A DNA stretch of 64,000 nucleotides from Prionace glauca (Eukaryota; Chordata; Chondrichthyes; Carcharhiniformes; Carcharhinidae), in NCBI GenBank assembly GCA_037974335.1, contig CM075760.1, positions 36,713,609-36,777,608 on the forward strand, written 5' to 3'. A program made the translations under genes and the position numbers. A model generated the notes under the pieces. It saw only the letters and a list, made by a program, of their open reading frames with translations, had not been told where the DNA came from and made no database searches. Shown piece by piece: positions 22,073 through 33,507 of the stretch (position 1 is its first letter; every line of letters starts with the position of its first letter).

Positions 22073-22254
22073 GTAAGTATCCCCTATCTCTTATTTATTG
22101 GGCAAACTATTTAACTTCATGCCTATTCTTGCCGTTTACTTTGTTGAAGATGGAAGCCATTGTTTTCTGTTCCCATCACAAACTCTGTTCCCGGCCCACC
22201 TGACTTCACTGCCACCCCCCAGCCCATATTGGATTTGGGATGAGCCCATACACA

Positions 22255-22592
22255 TGACTTTAGGTGGCATGGTGGCAGAGTGGTTAGCAATGTTGCCTCA
22301 CAGAGCAGGGACACGTGTTCGATTCCCAGTTTGGATCATTGTCTGTGTGGGGATTGCACGCTCTCCCCGTGTCTGCGTGAGTCTCCTCCAGTTTCGTCCC
22401 ACAGTCCAAGGATATGCGTGTTAGGTACACTGGCTGTGCAAATTTCTCCCTTACTTTCCCAGGATTCGTAGGTTAGAAGGATTAGCGGGATAGATAAGAG
22501 GGGTTACTGGGATACGGCCTGGGTGGAATTCTGGGTCTGCAGACTCGATGGGCTGAATGGCCTCCTTCTGCACTGTAGGATTTTATGATTTC
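22255..22592 (+). mobile_element. V-SINE, nearly full length
   Basis: Head with GGTGGCATGGTGGCAGAGTGG (A box region), box B GTTCGATTCCCAG, core TCTGCGTGAGTCTCCTCCAG, then the 3' part GGCTGAATGGCCTCCTTCTG and GCACTGTAGGATT tail. The matching copy is 41,120-41,455. Confidence 0.88.
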
Positions 22593-22904
22593 TATCTGTA
22601 AGCCTTTTGATTTGAAGGGATTTATGTCCCCATATTCTCTCCATCTCCAATCCAGTTCACAGCCATCTCCACCACAGTAGACATTTCCATCTCTGCATCA
22701 GACCAGCTACTGAATAAATCCTTGCCTGTATCATAGGTAAATCCCGACTAGATTATTCCACCGTTCACATAGCTCTTGTTACAATGCTGCAAAAACATCA
22801 CATCATCTGAAATCCTGTTTCCCATCCCCTAACTCTCACCGTGCTGCATTCACCCATTATCACTGTCCCACATCTGTCCCCGTTCTGGCAGAAGCTCCAT
22901 TTTA

Positions 22905-23391
22905 CTCGGCTGATACCGGAGTTGAGGGGATTGAGCTATGAGGAGAGGCTGAATAAACTAGGCTTGTACTCGTTAGAGTTTAGAAGAATGAGGGGAGATC
23001 TCATTGAGACGTATAAGATGATGAATGGGATGGATAGGATAGAGGTGGAGAGACTGTTCCCGCTCAAAAAAGACAGTAGGACTAGGGGGCACAGCCTCAA
23101 GATAAAGGGGGGGCGGTTTAGAACAGAGTTGAGGAGGAACTTCTTCACTCAAAGGGTGGTGAATCTCTGGAATTCTCTGCCCGTTGACGTGGTGGAGGCT
23201 GCCTCGCTAAATATTTTTAAGAAACGGGTTGATGGGTTTTTGATAAGAGAAGGGATTAAGGGTTATGGGGAGAGGGCGGGAAGGTGGAGCTGAGTCACGA
23301 CAGATCAGACATGATCTTATTGAATGGCGGGGAAGGCTCGAAGGGCCAGATGGCCTACTCCTGCTCCTATTTCTTATGTTCTTATGTTCTT
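22905..23391 (+). mobile_element. CR1 insertion present in unit A only
   Basis: 5'-truncated CR1 in sense orientation, with an uninterrupted ORF2 end (MRGDLIETYKMMNGMDRIEV to GYGERAGRWS) and a tail of TTCTTATG repeats. Unit B has the empty site at 41,769/41,770, so it inserted in A after the duplication, or was lost from B. Junction bases TTTA are shared by element and target, so the exact left edge is uncertain by a few bases. Confidence 0.93.
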
Positions 23392-23685
23392 AATCTTCTC
23401 ATTATTAAGTTTGGATCCTTCCATGATCTCACTCCACCAATTAATCCAATTTCCCTGCCCATTTCCCATATCCCTGTAAAAGGTTCCCATTCAGTTACTT
23501 ATCCAATTCCCTCTTTAAAGTCAATATGTTTCACTCTCTATCTCTCCCTGCCGATGGAGCCGGATTTATAATACTTAAAACCACAAAACAGTGCGGGGCA
23601 TGCAGTTATTTATTGCCTAAAATAGAATCTCTTGGGCAGAAGTTTGAGAACAGGAAACAAGACGCAGGAATAAATGGGCCAAAGA

Positions 23686-24805
23686 ATCATAGAATCTACA
23701 GCATGGAGACAGGCCCTTGGCCCAAACTGCTCCACGTCGACCAAAATGTCCATCTAAGCTAACCCCATTTGCCTGTATTTGGCCCATATCCCTTTAAACA
23801 TAAGAACATAAGAATTAGGAGCAGGAGTCGGCCATTTGGCCCCTTGAGCCTGCTCCGCCATTCAATGAGATCACGGCTGATCTTTTCGTGGACTCAGTTC
23901 CATTTATCCGCCCTCTCACCATAATTCTTAATTTCTTTACAGTTCAAAGATTTATCGATCCTCGTCTTAGAAGCATTAAATGAGGTGGCCTCAACTGCTT
24001 TCCTGATCGAGGAATTCTACCTCTCATATCGATATATCTGTCCAAATGCCTTTTAAATTTTGTCAGTGTCCTGCCTCAACCACTTACTCTGGCAGCTCAT
24101 TCCACATACGTATCACCCTCTATTTAAAAAAATGTTCCAAAAGTTCCCATTAATTATTACTCCTCTTACGTTAAACCTGTGCCGGTTAGTTCTCGAATCC
24201 CCAACCCCGGGAAAACTTTGAGTGCATTCAACCAATCCATGCCTCTCGCGATTTTATACTCATCTATAAGATCACCTCTCAGTCTCCTATGCGTCAAAGA
24301 GAGAAGTTCTAGTTTGTCCAATCTCTCCATATAACTCAGTCTTTTGAGTCCTGGCAACATCCTTGTAAATCTCTTGTGTGCTGTCTCCAGTTTAATAACA
24401 TTTTTCCTACAGGAAGGCGACCAGAACTGAACACAATACTCCAGGTGCGGTCTCACCAACACCCTGTACAACTGCAGCATAACTTCCCAATTTCTATACT
24501 CCATGCCCTGTCTGATGAAGCTCAGCATGCCAAAATCCTTCTTCACTGCCTTATCTACCTTTATACAACAGTGCACCTGAATTCCAGGATTCCTCTGTGC
24601 CAATATATTCCCGAAGATCCTACCATTTACTATGAAAGTCGAACCTTGATTTGAGTTTCCAAAATGTAACGCCGCACACTTATCTGTATTGATCCCCATT
24701 TGCCATTTCTCGGTAGACTTCCCCAGATGATCAAAGTCCTGCTGCAATTTTTGATAACGTTCCTCGCTGTCGGCAATAGGACCTATTTTATTGTAATTTT
24801 CTAAT
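23686..24805 (-). mobile_element. Older CR1 relative with a nested younger CR1 piece
   Basis: Antisense LINE with tail AATCATAGAATCTACAGCAT and an RT C-terminal region (MQQDFDHLGKSTEKWQMGIN; LVRPHLEYCVQFWSP). From about 23,797 to 24,030 it is split by a 3' fragment of another CR1 (ACATAAGAATTAGGAGCAGG). The wording resumes at CAAATGCCTTTTAAATTTTG. Frames are mostly open but truncated. Confidence 0.8.
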
Positions 24806-24821
24806 TTTGTAATGTGACAAG

Positions 24822-25385
24822 TATCGTCGAAAAGAGGGATCTTGGAGGTCAGATGTACTGTTCTCTGAAGGTGAAGTCACAGTTAGATAAGGCAATGAAG
24901 AAGGCTTCTGGCATGCTGGCCTTCATCGGTCAGGGCATTGAGTATAGAAGTTGGGAAGTTATATTACTGTTGCACAGGACATTGGTGAGACCGCGCCTGG
25001 AGTATTCTGCTCGCCTTGCAATAGGAAGAATGTTATTAAACTGGAAACAGTGCAGAAGATATTTACAAGGGTGTTGCCAGAACTCAAAGGACTGAGTTAT
25101 AGGGAAAGACTGGACAGGAGACTGGCAGGAGACTGAGGGGTGATCTTGTAGAGGTGTATGCGATCATGACAGCCATGGATAGGGTAAATGCGCTTAATGT
25201 TTTTCCTAGGGATCAGTGCTGGAGCCTCGACTTTTTGCAATTTATATGAATGACTTGGATGAAGGGAATGAAGGTACGGTTGCTAAATGTGCTGACAACA
25301 ATAGAGAGGAATTAAATTGTGAAGTGGATGTGAGGAGGCGACAAATTGAAGTAGATAGGTTAAATGAGTGGGAAAACTGTGGAAA
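24822..25385 (+). mobile_element. CR1 RT fragments, sense
   Basis: Two adjacent pieces: RT C-terminal region (MKKASGMLAFIGQGIEYRSW) to about 25,205, then an RT core piece (LEPRLFAIYMNDLDEG, with ADNNREELN) placed out of order. Rearranged and broken. Confidence 0.75.
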
Positions 25386-25575
25386 TTGGAACCAAAAAAC
25401 AAAATGCTGGAAAATCTCAGCAGGTCTGGCTTTATCTGTAAGAAGAGAAAACAACTGATGTTTCATGGCCAGATAACCCTTTGGACGCAAAACATCAGCT
25501 CTATTCGGTTCCGATAAATGCTGCCAGACTTGTTGAGATTTTTCAGCATTTTCTCTTTTGATTTCAGATTCCAGC
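25385..25575. repeat. Interspersed repeat with AATGCTGGAAAATCTCAGCA
   Basis: Both ends carry related wording in opposite orientation (AATGCTGGAAAATCTCAGCA and its near complement near 25,530-25,560), giving a partly palindromic short element. Also in unit B at 43,790-43,995. Family not identified. Confidence 0.55.
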
Positions 25576-25619
25576 ATCCGCAGTAATTTATTTACTGACC
25601 TCAACAACTGATGAGAAAT

Positions 25620-26345
25620 ATTCATTTAGGATCTCACTCATCTTTCGTGGATCCGCACATAGATGACCTTGTTGATCCTTAACTGAGCCTATTCTCTCCC
25701 TTATTACTCTTTTATTCTTTATGTATTTGTAGAAGTGCTTTGGATTCTCCTTTGCCTCATCTGCCAAAACAATTTCATGTTCCCTTTTTTCCCTCCTGAT
25801 TTCTCTCTTAACACCAGTCCTAACCCCCCTATAATCTTCAAGAGATTCACTTGATCCCAGCTGTCTATGTACGCCAAATGCCTCTTTCTCTTCTTGACCA
25901 GGGCCTCAATATCTCGACTCATCCAGGGTTCCCTGCTTCTGCAAGGCTTGCTCTTCACTCTAAGAGGAATGTATTTACCCTGAACCCTGATGAACATACC
26001 TTTGAAAGCATACCACTTACCAGATGTCCCTCTGCTTTCCCACAGACTTCCTCAATTAACTTTTGAAAGTTCCTGCCTGATATAATCAAAATTGGCCTTG
26101 CCCCAATTTGGAATTTTAGCTTTGGGACAGACCAATCATTGTCCATAGCTATCTTAAAACCAAGAGAATTATGGCCATTGGTCCCAAAGTGATTCCCCAC
26201 TCACACTTCTGTCATCTGCCCTTCCTTATTTCCCAAGCGGAGGTCAAGTTTTGCCCCCTGTCTAGTTGAGCCATCCACAAACTGAATGAGAAACTCTTCC
26301 TGAATATATTCAACAAAATACTTCAGATTAAGCTCCTCACAAAGA
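25620..26345 (-). mobile_element. CR1 fragment between endonuclease and RT
   Basis: Antisense. Reads PCRSREPWMSRDIEALVKKR, comparable to the KPWITKEVKE block of the long CR1 at 50,844-52,859, preceded by endonuclease-linker wording (PKLKFQIGARPILI). Confidence 0.7.
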
Positions 26346-26387
26346 TTAAATTTAAAGGGTAAGGCATGGCAAGAGAACTCAAATCCA

Positions 26388-26985
26388 TCGTGCGAACAAA
26401 GAACAAAGATACAGCACAGGAACAGGCGTTTGGGCCCTCCAAGTTGTCACTGACCATTCTGGTGACAGAAATAAAACCCTTCCAGGGACCATGTGCCTCT
26501 ACTCCCATCCCATTCATGTATTTGCTCACACGCTCCTTAAAAGTTGCTAGCTTTTCTGCTTCCACTATCTCCCTTCGCAGTGAGTTCCAGGCACCCATCA
26601 CCCTCCGTATAAAAAATGTGCCTCGTATATCTCCTTTAAACTTTGTCTCTTGCACCGCAAACCTATGCCCCCAGTAATTGACTCTTCGACTCTGAGTAAA
26701 AAGCTTCTCACAATCCATTCTGTCCATGTCCCTCCTAATCTTATAGACTTCTGTCAGTTCGCCTCTCAACCTGCGTCATTCGAGTGAGAACAAACTAAGT
26801 TTGGTCTCTGCTCTCCTCGTTGCAATTTCTCCCAGACAAGACAACATTCCTGTAGATCTTTTCTGAACCCTCTCCAAAGCGCCCACATCCTTCTGGCAGC
26901 CTGGCAACCAGAATTAAACACTGTCTTCCAAGTATGGCTTTGCGTGCTACCTGTGTTCCATATGGGAAAGCGGGGACATCGCCAG
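26388..26985 (-). mobile_element. CR1 3' end (second subfamily), antisense
   Basis: Starts with GAACAAAGAACAAAG tail repeats and continues into the ORF2 end (MRGELTEVYKIRRDMDRMDC). Broken and 5'-truncated. Confidence 0.8.
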
Positions 26986-27009
26986 TGCGTGGGCCTAGCA
27001 TGGGTGCAT

Positions 27010-27748
27010 GAAGTGTCTTCAGCTGCGCTCTTTCCACAATCGTTCACTTCCTCCACTGCCAACAAACAGTGATAGCCGTGTGTGCCATCGTCAAGATGCA
27101 CCACAGGAACTCACTAAGGCTCTTGGAAGTTCGGGTTTCGGAACTGGAGCGGCACCTGGCGATGCTGTGGAGTATCTGCGAAGCAAGAATATCGTGGCCA
27201 CAACAATAAGAGAGGCAGTCACACCACACGGTAAGATTCCACAGACAGGAAGGAAATGGATGACAGACAGGCAGAGAAAGAGGATAACAGTCAGGCAGAG
27301 AAAGAAGAGAACAATTCCCCACTCAATAGATATACTATTTTTGATCCCTGTTGAGACGAAAGGTCTCTCAAGGGAAAACAGCAAAGACAAGTATCATTGA
27401 ACTGGAGTCAGTTCTGCGGCAGAGTGAAATAGGAAAAATTATGGCAATGCAACAATTATGGGGGATTCATTTGTAACAGATAGTTGTTTCTGTGTCGCAA
27501 ACGAGACTCCAGTATGTTGCCTCCTTGATGCCGGAGTCAAGGATGTTTTAGAGCCGTTGCAGGATATGCTGGAGGGGGACGGTGAACAGCCAATGTTGTG
27601 GTACATATTGGTACAAATGACATCGGTAAATAAAAAGTGGTGATGTCCTTAAAGCAGAATATAGGGAGTTCGGAAGAAAGTTGAAAAGCAGAACCGGAAA
27701 TGTGGCGATCTCAAGAATACTACCAGTGCAACGTGCTGCTCAGAATAG
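27010..27748 (+). mobile_element. LINE ORF1 fragment with SGNH/esterase-like domain
   Basis: Sense fragment with a coiled-coil-like part (VSELERHLAMLWSICEARIS) and, further on, GDSFVTDS and VVHIGTNDIGK in adjacent frames. CR1-type ORF1 proteins are known to carry an SGNH-hydrolase-like domain with GDS and GTND blocks. Broken in several places. Confidence 0.65.
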
Positions 27749-27849
27749 AATTAGCAGGATATCTCGGATGAACTTCCAACAGAGGAAATTCTCTGAGCAG
27801 TGACTCAGTCACTTCGACTGTACTGTGGGTATTCACAGAACCCTCCAGT

Positions 27850-28705
27850 GACAAACTGGAGGAAGACACAGAGAATACAGTGGGATGTAGATAGACTGGA
27901 AAATTGGGTGGAAAAATGGAACTTAATCCAGACAAATACGAGGTGAAGCATTTTGGTAGATCCATTTCAGGTGGGAGATACAAAATAAATGGCAGAACCA
28001 TCAGGAGCATAGATACACAGAGCGGCCTGGGGGTAGATGTCCACAGATTAATTAAAGTAGAAGCCCAGGTGGAAAAGGTGGTGAAGAAAGCATGTGTCAA
28101 GCTTGCCTTCACCGGACCATGCATCGAGTATAAAGATTGGCAAATTATTTTACAGTTGTATAAAACATTGGTTAGGCCTCATTTGGAATACTGCATGCAA
28201 TTCTGGTTCACCACACTATCAGAAGAATGTGGAGGCTTTGGGGAGGGTGCAGAAAAAGATTTGCCAGGATGTTTCCTGATGTGGAGGGTATTAACTATAA
28301 GGAAAAATTGACAAAAACTGGGATTGTTCTTTCTGGAAAGGCAGAGGCTGAGGGGGGACCTGATGGAAATTTATGCAATTATGTGAGGCAGAGATAGGGT
28401 GAACAGTTGGAAGCTTTTTTTTCCCCCAGGGCTGAAGTGACAATTACAAGGAGGCACAAGTTCAAGATAAGGGGGAAAAGGTTCAGTGAAGATGTGTAGG
28501 GAAGTTTTTTACACAGAGGGTGGTGGAGGCCTGGAGTGTGAGATGGTTGAGGCCGTTAGTGAGCCACATTGAAGAGTCATCTTGATAGGCAAATGAACAA
28601 ACAATAGAGAGTTACAAGCGGTTGGTTTATACCGGAAAATGCGATTGGCACAGGTTTGGAGGGCCGAAGAGCCTGTCCTGTGCTGTACTGTCCTTTATTT
28701 TTTTG
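27850..28705 (+). mobile_element. CR1 RT C-terminus and 3' end, sense
   Basis: Reads MELNPDKYEVKHFGRS, LVRPHLEYCMQFWF and an end phrase AGAGCCTGTCCTGTGCTGTA. Truncated; several breaks. Confidence 0.75.
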
Positions 28706-28739
28706 TTTGAGATCATTTAGCAGAGGCAGTAGAAGAGGA

Positions 28740-29495
28740 TTCTAATGTTCAGTGTCTCCTTCTGTGTTCTTTCCTCCTGTCAAACTAATTTAAACTCTTC
28801 CCAATCGCACGCGTAAACCTATTCACAAGGACTTTGGCCCTAGTGTGGTTCAGGTGCAGGCCATCGCTTTTGTACGCGTCCTAACTCACCTAGAAATGGT
28901 TCCAGAGATGTAGGAATCTAAACCCTGAACGCTTGCACCAACTCTTGAGTCCTATGGAGATGAAATAGGATGCTTATCTGTCCTATTTTCCTATCCACTG
29001 CTGAGCTCACTATATTCTTGACGCAACGCCTCATTGTTCAGTTTGATTGTTAGATTGCTGGTACCGACAAGTACCACGCCCCCTAACTCATCACAATCCC
29101 TTTCAAGATACCCTGCAGCTATTCGTTCATATCCCTGGCCCTGCCACCAGGGAGGCAGCACACAATCCTGGAGTAATGTCTTTGGCCACGGAAATTCTGA
29201 ATGCACTCATCTGAGGGACCAGCGTCCTTATCAGCATCCGAATGGAATCCCCATTAGTAACCTGGGGAGGCTCCTGCATTACCTGCCTGTTCTTTCTCGA
29301 TTGTCTGGTGGTTACCCATTCCCTTCTTCCCTCCAGTGCCTTGCTCTGTGGTGTGACCACTTCTCAAAACGGACTATCCATGTAAATCCCAGCCTCATCA
29401 ATGCACCGCAATATATTGAACTGTCGCCGAAACTCTGAAACCCTGAGCTCCAGTTTGTACCGCTGGGACCACTTCTTGAACATGTGGTCATCTGG
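28740..29495 (-). mobile_element. LINE ORF1-like fragment, antisense
   Basis: Antisense frame with GGVVLVGTSNLTIKLNNEAL and downstream ERDCDELG wording, which I compare to the C-terminal part of a LINE ORF1. The family match is tentative. Confidence 0.5.
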
Positions 29496-29498
29496 TCA

Positions 29499-30130
29499 TC
29501 TCATAAGAACATAAGAACATAAGAAATAGGAGCAGGAGTAGGCCATCTAGACCTCCGAGCCTGCCCCACCATTCAATAAGATCATGGCTGATCTGAAGTG
29601 GATCAGTTCCAGTTTTCCGCTCTCTCCCCATAACCCTTAATCCCCTCTCTTATCAGAAACCTATCTACCCGCGTCTCAGATATATTTAGCGAGGCAGCCT
29701 CCACCACTTCAACGGGCAGAGAATTCCAGAGATTCACCACCCTTTGAGTGAAGAAGTTCCTCCTCAACTCCGATCTTGAGGCTGTGCCCTCTAGTTCTGT
29801 TATCCTTTCTAAGTGGGAAGAATCTCTCTACCTCTACCCTATCCATCCCCTTCATTATCTTATACGTTTCTATAAGATTCCCCCCTCATCCTTCTAAACT
29901 CCAACGAGTACAGACCCAATCTATTTAATCTCTCTTCATAGTCCAACCCCCTCATCTCCGGTATCAGCCTAATAAACCTTCTCTGCACTCCCTCCGAGGC
30001 CAATATATCCTTCCGCAAGCGCAGCGACCAAAACTGCACACAGTACTCCAGCTACAACCTCACCAGTACCCAGTCCAGTTGCAGCAAAACCTCCCTACTT
30101 TGATATTCTATCCCCCTCGCTATAAAGGCC
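29499..30130 (-). mobile_element. CR1 3' fragment shared by units A and B
   Basis: Three CATAAGAA tail repeats, 3' UTR and RT C-terminal wording in reverse. Older than the unit-specific copies: the frame is broken and the copy sits at the same place in unit B (48,404-49,045). Confidence 0.85.
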
Positions 30131-30289
30131 AAATCTCAGACATTGTCAGCATCCAGGACATATGACAAGCTGCAGATTCCTTTTGGCTGCCCTCATCTGT
30201 CATGTCTTAAATGTAAAATTTACATGTAAGACCAGAACAAATCTAGATACAGATCAAAATAATACTTTTCGCAATAAATAATACATTTA

Positions 30290-30800
30290 TTTTCACAGAA
30301 TCACAGAATACTACAGGGCAGAAGAGACTTTTCTGCGCAACGAGTCTCCACCGATGCATGAAAGGCCCCAACTTTCCCACCTCATCTCACTTGCCAGCAG
30401 TTGACCCATAGCCATGAATGTTATTACATACCAAGTCCTCATCCAGGTACTTTTTAAATGATGTGAGGCATCCCACTTCCAGAATCCCCCAAGGCAGCAC
30501 TTTCCAGACCGTCACCACCCTCTGTGTAAAATTTCTTGAAATCCCCTCTGTACCTCCCACCCTTCACTTTTAATTCGTGTCTCTCATTACTAACCCTTCA
30601 ACGAAAGACAACAGTTGCTCCCTATCCGTTTTGTACATACCCCTCATGATCTTGCACACTTCATTCAGTCGCCCCTCAGTCTTCTCTGCTCTAATGAAAA
30701 CAACTCAAGCCTACAACATCTCTTCATAATTTACATGTTCCATCTCAGGCAGCATCCTGGTACATCTCCTGTGCATCTACTCCAGAGCCCTCTTTTTAGG
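30290..30800 (-). mobile_element. CR1-like 3' end, third subfamily, antisense
   Basis: Tail CACAGAATCACAGAATACTA, then worn 3' UTR/ORF2 end (GTCACCACCCTCTGTGTAAA). 5'-truncated. Also in unit B at 49,205-49,735. Confidence 0.65.
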
Positions 30801-31014
30801 TTCAGCTATTTAAACACTGGTCCTGCTATCAGTTCTCATGAACTAATCAGCTTACATTTTCCTGAGGCGTCACTCCGGGATTTTTTTCAAACTCAGCATG
30901 TTGTCTATGGCTGACCCTCGCAGGTCCAAAGGTATATGAGGGCCTCGAACCTCACTGTCTACATAACTGTCCTGGTGAGGTGTGTGCCTCGCAGGTCTGG
31001 TGCTCTCTGCTGCA

Positions 31015-31342
31015 TGAATCGTATGATCCCTACAGAAGGAAGGAGGTAATTAGGCCCATCGAGCCTGCACTGGCAACAATCACACCCAGGCCCTATTCAC
31101 ATAACACCAAATATTTATCATCCTAATCCCCCTGACACTGGGGTTAATTTACCATAGCTGGTCAACTTAACCCGCACATCTTTGGTCTGTGGGAGGAAAG
31201 CGGAGCACCCGAAGGAAACCCAGGCAGACACAGGGAGAACATGTAATCTTCATACAGACAATGATCTGAGGCCGGAATTTAACCCACATCCCTGGAGTTC
31301 TGAGGAAGCATTGCGAACCACTGAGCCATCATGACAACCTCA
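31015..31342 (-). mobile_element. V-SINE within tandem repeat
   Basis: Antisense copy with 3' end wording GATCCCTACAGAAGGAAGGA and reversed core near 31,185-31,240. Also in unit B (49,940-50,265). Confidence 0.8.
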
Positions 31343-31642
31343 GGTGAGGCTTCAAACCTCACGCTTTCTATATCACTGCCTCCCTGTGAAACAAATCCCT
31401 CAAAGGTCCGATGCTGTCCACTGCCCAAAGGTGAGTGAGGGCTTTGATCCTTACACTCTCTTCAATCACTGTCCCGGTGAAACATACCCCTCCTATCTGG
31501 TGCTTTGCCCTGCCCAAGGGTGAGTGATAGCCTTAACCCTCACACTCTCCATATCACTGACTGGTGGAGCTCATCTCTCACAGGTTCACTACCCTCCGCT
31601 GCCTGAATCTGTTTGCTAGCCTCGAACTGCACGCTGTCTTAT

Positions 31643-31980
31643 AGAACCATAGAACCATACAGTGCAGAAACAGGCCCTTCGGCCCATCGAGTCTGCACCG
31701 AACACAATCCCACCCAGACCCTATCCCCATATCCCGACACATTTACCTGCTAATCCCTCTAACCTACACATCCCAGGACACTAAGGGGCAATTTTAGCAT
31801 AGCCAATGAACCTAACCCGCACATCTTTGGACTGTGGGAGGAAACCGGAGCACCCGGAGAAAACCCACGCAGACACGAGGAGAATGTGCAAACTCCACAC
31901 AGGCAGTGACCCGAGCCGGGAATCGAACCCAGGACCCTGGAGCTGTGAAGCAGCAGTGCTAACCACTGTGCTACCGTGCC
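31643..31980 (-). mobile_element. V-SINE present in unit A only
   Basis: Well-preserved antisense V-SINE: tail ATAGAACCATAGAACCATAC, core in reverse, box B near 31,915-31,935 and head GCTACCGTGCCGC at the right end. A GCTGTC flanks both sides, a likely target-site duplication. Unit B has a CR1 at this same position instead. Confidence 0.9.
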
Positions 31981-32029
31981 GCTGTCGCTGTCCTGGTGAA
32001 TGGTAGGTGCAGGAAGGATGTTCCCAATA

Positions 32030-32335
32030 GTGGGAGCGTCGAGAACCAGGGGCTATCATCTAAAGATACTGGGTAAACCTTTTAGTATTGACATGAGGGG
32101 AAATTATTTCAGAGAGTGGTAAGCCTGTGGAATTCAGTACCATGGAAAGCAGTTGAGGCGAACACATTGTGTGTTTTCAAACAAGAGTTAGACATAACTC
32201 TTGGTGCGAAGAGGATCAAAGGAAAGAGGGAACGGCAGGATCAAGCTACTGAATTGGATGATCAGCCATGATCATAATCAATGGAGGAGCAGGCTCAAAG
32301 AGGCAAATGGCCTACTCGTGCTCCGAGTATCAATG
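32030..32335 (+). mobile_element. CR1 3' end fragment
   Basis: Sense 3' UTR wording ending in GGCCTACTCGTGCTCCGAGT and TATCAATGTTTTT. Shared with unit B (52,815-53,145). Confidence 0.65.
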
Positions 32336-32605
32336 TTTTTATGATCAATGTCTCTGCTGAGCACCCCATCACCCTGCACTGCCAGTTACCACTATTGCCT
32401 CCTGCCCTTTCTCTCCTCCAGTTTTTGGCGTTAAACATTTCCTTCCTGTGGCGTGTAGACCATCCCATTGGTTGTTCCAGGCTCATTGACTTCAATTCAT
32501 CAAAAAATACATTAACGCATCAGAAAATCTCAAAATCTCCTCATTCAAACTTACTTTGTTTCCGGCCTGATGTGTGAATTAATTATTTATTTCCCCTCTG
32601 TACAG

Positions 32606-33507
32606 TGAACATCATCACGATTGTTATCCTCATCCGTAAAAACTGTGGTCTCTCCAGATGTGTCACTTCTTACCTGGTGGCCATGGCTTTGGCAGATCTA
32701 CTGGTTATCATTCTCGACTTGATAATGAGACAGATTCCAATTGTTTTTGAGGAGCATTTTCATTTCCTGTTGTATATCCGTGTGTGTAACATCCACGCCG
32801 TCCTGCTTTATGCAGCCACTGACTGTTCTGTCTGGTTCACTGTCAGTTTCACCTTTGATCGATTTGTGGCCATTTGCTGCCAGAAACTGAAAAAGAAATA
32901 CTGCAGTGAGAAAACGGCAGTGGTGGTTCTGGGAACAGTGACAGTGCTGAGCTGTTTAAAGAACATATTCTGGTGTTTTATGTTATTGGGTGCGTATGTA
33001 CTCTTGAATGACCCCTGGTTTTGTGAGGTAACAGGCACTGTTCTGTTGTCCCCAGTCTGGGGCACAGTCGAGTTCGCCCACAACATTCTAACCCCGTGTG
33101 TCCCATTTGTCCTGATTCTGTTGTTCAATGTTTTCACTGTCAGGCACATTTTTGTGAGCAGCAGAGCCCGCAGGAGATTCCGGGCTCAAAGCAGTGGGGA
33201 GAGTCCCAAAGACACAGAGATGGAAAGTCGAAGGAAATCCATCATTTTGCTATTTGTTATCTCAGCCAATTTCATCCTGTTATGGTCAGTGTTAATGTTT
33301 TATTCGGTGTGGAAGCGTATGTTCAATTTGGGATATAAAGCGGTATTTCTCGATGGCTTTGTGATGGAACTGGCCTTCATGCTGCAGCTCCTGAGTTGCT
33401 GCACCAACACTGGAATATATGCCGTCACCCAGACGAAGTTCAGGCAGCAGTTGAAAAATGTGCTGTTGAATTCCTTTACTCCAATTCTCCATTTCATTAA
33501 AAGATAA
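32606..33507 (+). CDS. R3: GPR139-like GPCR, main exon (exon 2)
   Basis: Intact main exon after acceptor CCTCTGTACAG, 300 codons to TAA. TM1 remainder NIITIVILIRKNCGLSRC, TM2 ALADLLVIILDL, TM3 end FDRFVAICCQKLKKKYC, loop 2 NDPWFC, TM5 PFVLILLFNVFTVRHI, RRKSIILLFVIS into TM6, TM7 CCTNTGIYAVTQTKFRQQL. The NPxxY proline is Thr. No ATG lies at the exon start, so it needs an upstream exon, for which 21,661-22,072 fits in phase and motif. It differs from R4 at about 25 of 902 bases and 14 of 300 residues, three of them clustered in the first extracellular loop. Probably a plasma-membrane orphan receptor. Confidence 0.92.

Larger units (their letters stand above)
30914..32000. repeat. About 88-bp tandem repeat interrupted by SINEs
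   Basis: Units begin near 30,914, 31,343, 31,430, 31,519 and 31,609, each with wording like GGTGAGTGAGGGC, CTCACACTCTC, ATCACTGTCC-GGTGAA and CTCACAGGT-TGGTGCT. Adjacent units are 87-90 bp long. Two V-SINEs split the array. No known satellite family recognised. Confidence 0.65.
22073..32605 (+). other. Predicted long intron of R3
   Basis: About 10.5 kb between the R3 exon 1 donor and the exon 2 acceptor, filled with LINE and SINE fragments listed separately. No other host exon was recognised in it. The size contrasts with 1.8 and 2.2 kb in R1 and R2. Confidence 0.6.
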
